Part shown: in pieces, positions 5,661 to 8,905 of the stretch
Layout of the letters: the number at the start of each line of letters is the position of its first letter
Numbering within the stretch: position 1 is the first letter of the stretch
From: Candidatus Omnitrophota bacterium
GTDB taxonomy: Bacteria; Omnitrophota; Koll11; Zapsychrales; Fredricksoniimonadaceae
Direction of reading: 5' to 3'
Assembly: GCA_015233705.1 (NCBI GenBank)
Contig: JADFXE010000019.1
Location: 6,880-15,784, forward strand
Length of the DNA: 8,905 nt
Translations under genes and position numbers: made by a program
Notes under the pieces: model-generated
Told to the model about the DNA's origin: nothing
Seen by the model: the letters and a program-made list of their open reading frames with translations, nothing else
Databases searched by the model: none

Positions 5661-6905
5661 TTATTCAACAAACTTCTTCACCGCAACTGTCGCATTGTGC
5701 CCGCCGAAACCGAGCGAATTAGAAATCGCGAAGTTGACCTTGGCCTTACGCGCCTGATTCGGCACATAGTCCAGCGTGCAATCCGGGTCCGGCGTCGTGT
5801 AATTGATCGTCGGGGGGATGATCTGATCACGGATTGCCAACACGCAGGCCGCAAACTCGATCGCCCCGGCCGCGCCAAGCAAATGCCCGGTCATGGACTT
5901 GGTGGAGCTCACTGCAAGTTTCCTGGCATGATCGCCAAACGCCTTGGTGATCGCCAAAGATTCGATCTTGTCGTTCAATGAAGTCGATGTGCCGTGGGCA
6001 TTGATATAATCAACGTCCGTCAGCTTATTGCCGCCCCACTGGACAGCCTGGACCATGGCCCGCGCCGCTCCCTCACCGGAATCTTCCGGCGCCGTCGAGT
6101 GAAAAGCATCAGACGCCTGCCCAAAGCCCACCACCTCAGCAAGGATATTAGCCCCGCTTTTTTTTGGGTACCCCAGCTCTTCCAGAACAACAACGCAAGC
6201 ACCTTCTCCCATAATGAACCCATCACGGTCCTTGTCGAACGGACGGCTGGCCTGTTCAGGCGCATCATTACGGGTCGACAAAGCGCGCAGCGCGCAGAAC
6301 CCGCCGATACCCAGGATCGAAATAGCCGCCTCAGTGCCACCGGCAAACGCCGCATCGATCTCGCCATACTGGATCATCTTGAACGCATCGCCAATACAGG
6401 TTGTTCCCGTCGCGCACGCCGTGACCGAACAGGTCGCCAGACCCTTGGCCCCGATATCCATCGATACCTGACCCGCGGCCTCATTAATGATCATTTTCGG
6501 AATAAAGAACGGCGAAATGCGGCCCGGCCCCTTATCCAGAAACTTCTGATATTCCTCTTCAGCTGACTTAATGCAACCAATGCCAGAACCAACCACAACA
6601 CCCACACGGTGCGGATCAACCTCGGCCATCTTAAAATTCGCGTTCAGCAAAGCCTCACGGGCCGCCACGACCGCATACTGGATGAAAAGAGAGATCTTGC
6701 GGGCATCCTTTGTTCCAAAATGCTCCTCCCCGCTGTAACCCTTCACCTCAGCCGCGATCTTGGTATCGAACTGCGAGGCATCGAACTTGGTGATCGGACC
6801 GACACCGCTCTTGCCGGCCACCAAAGCACCCCAGAATGTCTCCATGCCCAATCCAAAAGGAGAAACGACACCTATACCTGTGACAACAACACGTCTTTTT
6901 TGCAT
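5661..6905 (-). CDS. fabF: Beta-ketoacyl-ACP synthase II FabF
   Basis: FabF condenses malonyl-ACP with acyl-ACP, extending the fatty acid by two carbons. The 414-residue protein is full length. The Cys-His-His triad is visible: Cys164 in VTACATGTTC, His304 in NAHGTST and His341 in MTGHLLGAAG, with the conserved lysine in SSTKS (Lys336). Other hallmarks are the N-terminal RRVVVTGIGVVSPFG, RPFDKDRDGFIMGEGA near 221-236, and the glycine-rich C-terminal NSLGFGGHNATV, whose Phe400 gates the active site. The ATG at 6905 follows an AGGAAAAGAAGG purine tract. It is the third gene of a fabG-acpP-fabF cluster but is separated from acpP by a terminator and a 222-bp structured gap, so it may have its own or regulated expression. 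Confidence 0.97.
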   Translation of the reverse strand: MQKRRVVVTGIGVVSPFGLGMETFWGALVAGKSGVGPITKFDASQFDTKIAAEVKGYSGEEHFGTKDARKISLFIQYAVVAAREALLNANFKMAEVDPHRVGVVVGSGIGCIKSAEEEYQKFLDKGPGRISPFFIPKMIINEAAGQVSMDIGAKGLATCSVTACATGTTCIGDAFKMIQYGEIDAAFAGGTEAAISILGIGGFCALRALSTRNDAPEQASRPFDKDRDGFIMGEGACVVVLEELGYPKKSGANILAEVVGFGQASDAFHSTAPEDSGEGAARAMVQAVQWGGNKLTDVDYINAHGTSTSLNDKIESLAITKAFGDHARKLAVSSTKSMTGHLLGAAGAIEFAACVLAIRDQIIPPTINYTTPDPDCTLDYVPNQARKAKVNFAISNSLGFGGHNATVAVKKFVE

Positions 6906-6923
6906 AAGCCTTCTTTTCCTGTG

Positions 6924-6959
6924 GAGCCCACACCTTGCCTGGAGGCAGGCACATGGCTC
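6924..6959 (-). other. Hairpin just upstream of the fabF ribosome-binding site
   Basis: Plus-strand TGCCTG (6936-6941) and CAGGCA (6946-6951) form a 6-bp stem with a 4-base loop. An outer stem, GAGCC (6924-6928) with GGCTC (6955-6959), encloses it. The structure ends about 6 bases before the purine-rich fabF Shine-Dalgarno tract. It may modulate fabF translation or simply be a small dispersed palindrome. Confidence 0.5.
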
Positions 6960-6967
6960 ATTTTAAC

Positions 6968-7015
6968 TCACCCCTTCAGAATACCTAGCGGCATCTCACC
7001 CGGAAAGATATTCAT
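6968..7015 (-). CDS. Possible 15-residue leader ORF upstream of fabF (speculative)
   Basis: ATG at 7015-7013 opens a 16-codon frame ending at TGA 6970-6968, with product MNIFPGEMPLGILKG. An AAGGG motif lies 5 bases upstream, in the loop of the hairpin at 7001-7042, and the start codon lies in that hairpin's stem. Nothing identifies a function, and frames this short arise by chance, so it is listed only because of its Shine-Dalgarno and its position in a structured leader. Confidence 0.2.
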   Translation of the reverse strand: MNIFPGEMPLGILKG

Positions 7016-7042
7016 CAGCACCCTTATGAATACGACTTTCCG
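7001..7042 (-). other. Strong two-part hairpin in the acpP-fabF gap
   Basis: CGGAAAG (7001-7007) pairs with CTTTCCG (7036-7042), and TATTCAT (7009-7015) pairs with ATGAATA (7026-7032). That gives 14 perfect base pairs interrupted by a 1-versus-3 base internal loop, with a 10-base apical loop. No T-run follows on the minus strand, so it is not an intrinsic terminator. It sits between the acpP terminator and the fabF start, consistent with a leader RNA element or a small palindromic repeat. I could not match it to a known riboswitch class. Confidence 0.55.
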
Positions 7043-7051
7043 TTGGCGGGG

Positions 7052-7087
7052 TAAAAAGAGCTGCCCCGACAGGAAGTGCCGGGGCAG
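7052..7087 (-). terminator. Intrinsic terminator after acpP
   Basis: Minus-strand CTGCCCCG (7087-7080) pairs perfectly with CGGGGCAG (7068-7061) across an 11-base loop, followed by CTC and five T residues (7057-7053). It lies about 40 bases past the acpP stop. It would end most fabG-acpP transcripts, favouring excess acyl carrier protein over FabF. Confidence 0.8.
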
Positions 7088-7127
7088 GTTGGCGTAGCTT
7101 AAAACGATTCAGTAAACCAAAAACTAA

Positions 7128-7367
7128 TTAAGCGTTACCGGTCTTGCTTTCGATATATTTGATCGCATCGCCGACCTTGGTCATCTTCTCGGCATCCTCA
7201 TCCGGGATCTCGACGTTGAACTCCTCCTCGAGAGCCATGATGAGCTCAACCGTATCAAGGGAATCGGCGCCAAGGTCATCGATAAAAGATGCCTCGGGCT
7301 TGACTTCCTCGATCTTCACGCCCAACTGTTCAGCGATAATGGATTTAACTTTTTCTGCGACAGCCAT
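7128..7367 (-). CDS. acpP: Acyl carrier protein
   Basis: Acyl carrier protein holds growing fatty-acyl chains as thioesters on a 4'-phosphopantetheine arm. The 79-residue, strongly acidic product carries the attachment serine in [18 protein letters not shown] (Ser36 in the DSL motif), followed by the recognition helix II and [11 protein letters not shown]. It has normal length. The ATG at 7367 has a near-perfect Shine-Dalgarno, AAAAAGGAGG, 8 bases upstream, the best in the window and in keeping with the high abundance of this protein. It lies 120 bp after fabG, a longer gap than usual for this pair, leaving room for a promoter of its own, and is followed by an intrinsic terminator. Confidence 0.98.
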   Translation of the reverse strand: MAVAEKVKSIIAEQLGVKIEEVKPEASFIDDLGADSLDTVELIMALEEEFNVEIPDEDAEKMTKVGDAIKYIESKTGNA

Positions 7368-7431
7368 GAAAATGCCTCCTTTTTATCTTCCTTTGTATTC
7401 TTGCCTTATTGACGCCTCATTATCAAGCAGT

Positions 7432-7460
7432 ATCTTAACAATCCGGCGCCATGCCAACAA
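7432..7460 (-). promoter_or_regulatory. Weak candidate promoter for acpP
   Basis: In the 120-bp fabG-acpP gap, TTGTTG (7460-7455) and TAAGAT (7437-7432) are spaced by 17 bases. The matches are only 3 and 4 of 6 consensus positions. The argument rests on spacing, location and the common need for extra acpP expression. Confidence 0.25.
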
Positions 7461-7487
7461 GTTCTTCCTCAGAAATCTTGTCCCGCC

Positions 7488-8231
7488 TTAATACATGACC
7501 ATGCCGCCATCCACCAGGATGGTCTGGCCGGTGATGTAATCCGCTTCCTTGGACGCCAGGAACAAACAGACGTTCGCGACATCTGCCGGCAACCCCATAC
7601 GGCCGAGCGGCACGCTCTCTAAAATCTTGTTCTTGACTTCATCGCTCAACTTGTCGGTCATGGCGGTCTTGATATAACCCGGGGCCACCGCATTGACCGT
7701 GATACTGCGCGAAGCAAACTCACGGGCCAATGACTTGGTCAGGGCAATTACACCCGCCTTGCTGGCCGCATAATTCGCCTGACCCGCATTGCCCATTACG
7801 CCGATAACAGATGCGATCGAGATGATCTTGCCTTTTCTGGCCTTGAGCATGACCCTGGAGATTGCCTTGCAGGCATTGAACGTGCCTTTGAGGTTGACCG
7901 CAATGACCGCATCCCAATCCTCTTCCTTCATACGAAGGAACAGATTATCGCGGGTAATGCCCGCATTATTGACCAAAATATCGATCCGGCCATGCTTTTC
8001 CATGATCTTGTCAACCGCCTGGTCCACATCAGCGGAACTGGTGACGTTACAGGCAACCGCATCAGCCTTATAGCCCTTAGACTTGAACTCATCAACCGTG
8101 ACCTGGCAATCCTCAGGCTTGATATCGGAAATAATGACCAAAGCGCCTTCCTTGGCAAACATTTCCGCGATCTCACGGCCAATGCCGCGAGCCGAACCGG
8201 TGATGAAAGCAATTTCGTCTTTTAGTCTCAT
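7488..8231 (-). CDS. fabG: 3-oxoacyl-ACP reductase FabG
   Basis: FabG reduces 3-oxoacyl-ACP to 3-hydroxyacyl-ACP with NADPH in each elongation cycle. The 247-residue protein is a classical short-chain dehydrogenase. It has the cofactor motif TGSARGIG (residues 11-18), NNAG at 88-91, structural Asn113, and the catalytic serine, tyrosine and lysine at Ser141 (SVIG), Tyr154 and Lys158 (YAASK). PGYIKTAMTD follows at 184-193 and the C-terminal GQTILVDGGM is typical. The SDR family is broad, but the position directly before acpP and fabF makes the FabG role secure. The ATG at 8231 has AAAAGGA about 6 bases upstream. A predicted promoter at 8260-8287 suggests it heads the fabG-acpP transcript. Confidence 0.95.
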   Translation of the reverse strand: MRLKDEIAFITGSARGIGREIAEMFAKEGALVIISDIKPEDCQVTVDEFKSKGYKADAVACNVTSSADVDQAVDKIMEKHGRIDILVNNAGITRDNLFLRMKEEDWDAVIAVNLKGTFNACKAISRVMLKARKGKIISIASVIGVMGNAGQANYAASKAGVIALTKSLAREFASRSITVNAVAPGYIKTAMTDKLSDEVKNKILESVPLGRMGLPADVANVCLFLASKEADYITGQTILVDGGMVMY

Positions 8232-8259
8232 ATAGTCCTTTTCCGAAAAAACCTCGTAT

Positions 8260-8287
8260 ATAGTATCAACAGAAATTTAGTTTGCAA
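8260..8287 (-). promoter_or_regulatory. Predicted promoter for fabG-acpP
   Basis: TTGCAA (8287-8282) and TACTAT (8265-8260) are separated by 16 bases, and the -10 is preceded by TGA, giving an extended -10 element (TGN before the hexamer). Transcription would start near 8253, about 22 bases before the fabG ATG and just in front of its Shine-Dalgarno. Consensus-based prediction. Confidence 0.5.
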
Positions 8288-8290
8288 GAA

Positions 8291-8304
8291 AAATTTCGAG
8301 ATTT
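8291..8304. promoter_or_regulatory. Imperfect palindrome upstream of the fabG promoter, possible operator
   Basis: AAATTTCGAGATTT is a 14-bp inverted repeat with one mismatched pair (6 of 7 pairs match), lying 4 bp upstream of the predicted -35 box. Position and symmetry suit a dimeric regulator, but A/T-rich palindromes of this size are common by chance and I cannot assign a regulator. Confidence 0.2.
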
Positions 8305-8317
8305 CTGAGCAAAACGA

Positions 8318-8776
8318 TCATTCCACGATCTGGGCGTCCTGGGCGTCCTGCTTCTTTGTGCCAAATCCCTGATAAGACCTTGGCTGAAGCGCTTCGCCCC
8401 GAGAAGTACGGGCCCGATAATTGCTGACCAGGCTTCCCTTAAGCGCGTATTTGAAGAGCCAGCGGGTCAAAGGAAAGAGCAGCAAAAGCCCCAGAACGTC
8501 GCTGATAAAGCCGGGAATGATAAAAAAAACACCTCCCAGGAAGATCAAAAGGCCATCCAGCATCTCGGTCGTTGGCGCCCGGCCTTCTGCCAGGGCCTGC
8601 TGAACCCGCACAAGCGTTGCCCGACCTTGGATCTTGGTCAAATAAAGCCCAAAGACCGCAGAAAAAATCAAAAGAGAGAACGTATTCCATCCCCCGATCT
8701 CAGCCGCCACCCGACCCATGACGTAAATTTCCGCCACCGGCAGACCGATAAACAGAATAAGGATCAGAAAACCCAT
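8318..8776 (-). CDS. fxsA: FxsA-family membrane protein
   Basis: FxsA proteins are small cytoplasmic-membrane proteins. The E. coli member is known for relieving F-plasmid exclusion of phage T7; the cellular role is unclear. From ATG 8776 the product is 152 residues. Hydrophobic segments fall near 2-20, 32-47, 75-89 and 92-105. Family signatures are IGLPVAEIYVM near the N-terminus, GRATLVRVQQALAEGRAPTTEMLDG (about 51-75) and IPGFISDVLGLLLLFPLTR (about 87-105). The polar tail ends in KKQDAQDAQIVE, where a 9-bp tandem duplication (8331-8349) encodes the repeated QDA. I placed the start at 8776 because AAGGTG precedes it by 7 bases and TGATG links it to the previous gene; a GTG at 8785 would add three residues. 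Confidence 0.88.
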   Translation of the reverse strand: MGFLILILFIGLPVAEIYVMGRVAAEIGGWNTFSLLIFSAVFGLYLTKIQGRATLVRVQQALAEGRAPTTEMLDGLLIFLGGVFFIIPGFISDVLGLLLLFPLTRWLFKYALKGSLVSNYRARTSRGEALQPRSYQGFGTKKQDAQDAQIVE

Positions 8777-8905
8777 CAATAGCACCTTGTTGAACGAACA
8801 CCGTCAGCCTTCAGCTCAGACCTCTGGGCCGACATCTTGACGGATACTGACCTGGCTTGGCCTAAAACCCCGAACTTTTCCAGGACCACGGTCGCTGCAA
8901 CGATT
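8776..8905 (-). CDS. folB: Probable dihydroneopterin aldolase FolB, C-terminal fragment
   Basis: The last 42 codons of a gene entering from the right edge translate as IVAATVVLEKFGVLGQARSV and on to ADGVRSTRCY. The stretch VVLEKFGVLGQARSVSVKM resembles the last strand of FolB proteins, where a Val-x-Lys-Pro-like segment with the catalytic lysine is followed by Ala-x-Ser-Val-x-Val. FolB cleaves dihydroneopterin to 6-hydroxymethyl-dihydropterin in folate synthesis. The usual proline after the lysine is a phenylalanine, and the tail after KMSA is longer than usual. The stop codon overlaps the fxsA start by one base (TGATG), implying one operon. Assignment rests on a short segment; another small enzyme is possible. 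Confidence 0.45.
   Translation of the reverse strand, partial: IVAATVVLEKFGVLGQARSVSVKMSAQRSELKADGVRSTRCY

Noticed and set aside
5994..6566. Plus-strand open frame of 190 codons opposite fabF
   Set aside because: Antisense to the FabF core, Arg-rich shadow composition, no family motif.
6609..7097. Plus-strand open frame of 162 codons running from fabF into the acpP-fabF gap
   Set aside because: The first half mirrors fabF and the second half runs through the hairpins and terminator; no motif or convincing ribosome site.
6961..7127. Known riboswitch upstream of fabF
   Set aside because: I compared the hairpins with cyclic-di-GMP, fluoride, SAM and preQ1 conserved cores from memory and found no match.

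Overview
The window is a single-strand run of bacterial housekeeping genes. Every supported gene is on the minus strand, so transcription runs from high to low coordinates. The proteins are ordinary bacterial types (type II fatty-acid synthesis, bacterial L13/S9, ArgC/ArgJ), the gaps are short, and start codons and Shine-Dalgarno sites are bacterial. The order leuB-asd-truA-rplM-rpsI-argC-argJ, together with intergenic palindromes, resembles what I recall from uncultivated Omnitrophota/PVC-like genomes. That placement is a low-confidence inference, not something the sequence proves.

Layout in transcription order: (1) 8905-8318, the C-terminal end of a probable dihydroneopterin aldolase (folB) coupled by TGATG to fxsA, a small membrane protein. 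(2) 8287-7052, a predicted promoter, then fabG and acpP, closed by an intrinsic terminator. (3) 7051-5661, a structured leader and fabF. Together fabG, acpP and fabF supply the ketoreductase, acyl carrier and condensing enzyme of fatty-acid elongation. (4) 5660-3383, an inverted-repeat element, leuB (leucine synthesis) and asd (aspartate-family amino acids). (5) 3382-2562, truA (tRNA pseudouridine synthase). (6) 2545-1533, a predicted promoter, rplM and rpsI (ribosomal proteins L13 and S9) and a strong terminator. (7) 1551-1, a predicted promoter embedded in that terminator, then argC and the start of argJ (arginine synthesis), overlapping by ATGA.

I see no defence system, mobile-element gene, CRISPR array or RNA gene. 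All coding regions read as intact apart from the two cut by the window edges. What is unusual lies mostly between the genes. The leuB-asd and asd-truA gaps are filled by facing arrays of 8-bp repeats that fold into long hairpins, beginning almost at the stop codon and ending in a T-rich tract. The fabF-leuB gap holds an 87-bp inverted repeat. The 222-bp acpP-fabF gap carries three separate hairpins and a possible 15-codon leader ORF. Two enzymes have residue changes worth checking: LeuB has an NADP-type Lys-Tyr pair in its cofactor loop, and Asd has lost the middle glycine of its nucleotide-binding loop.
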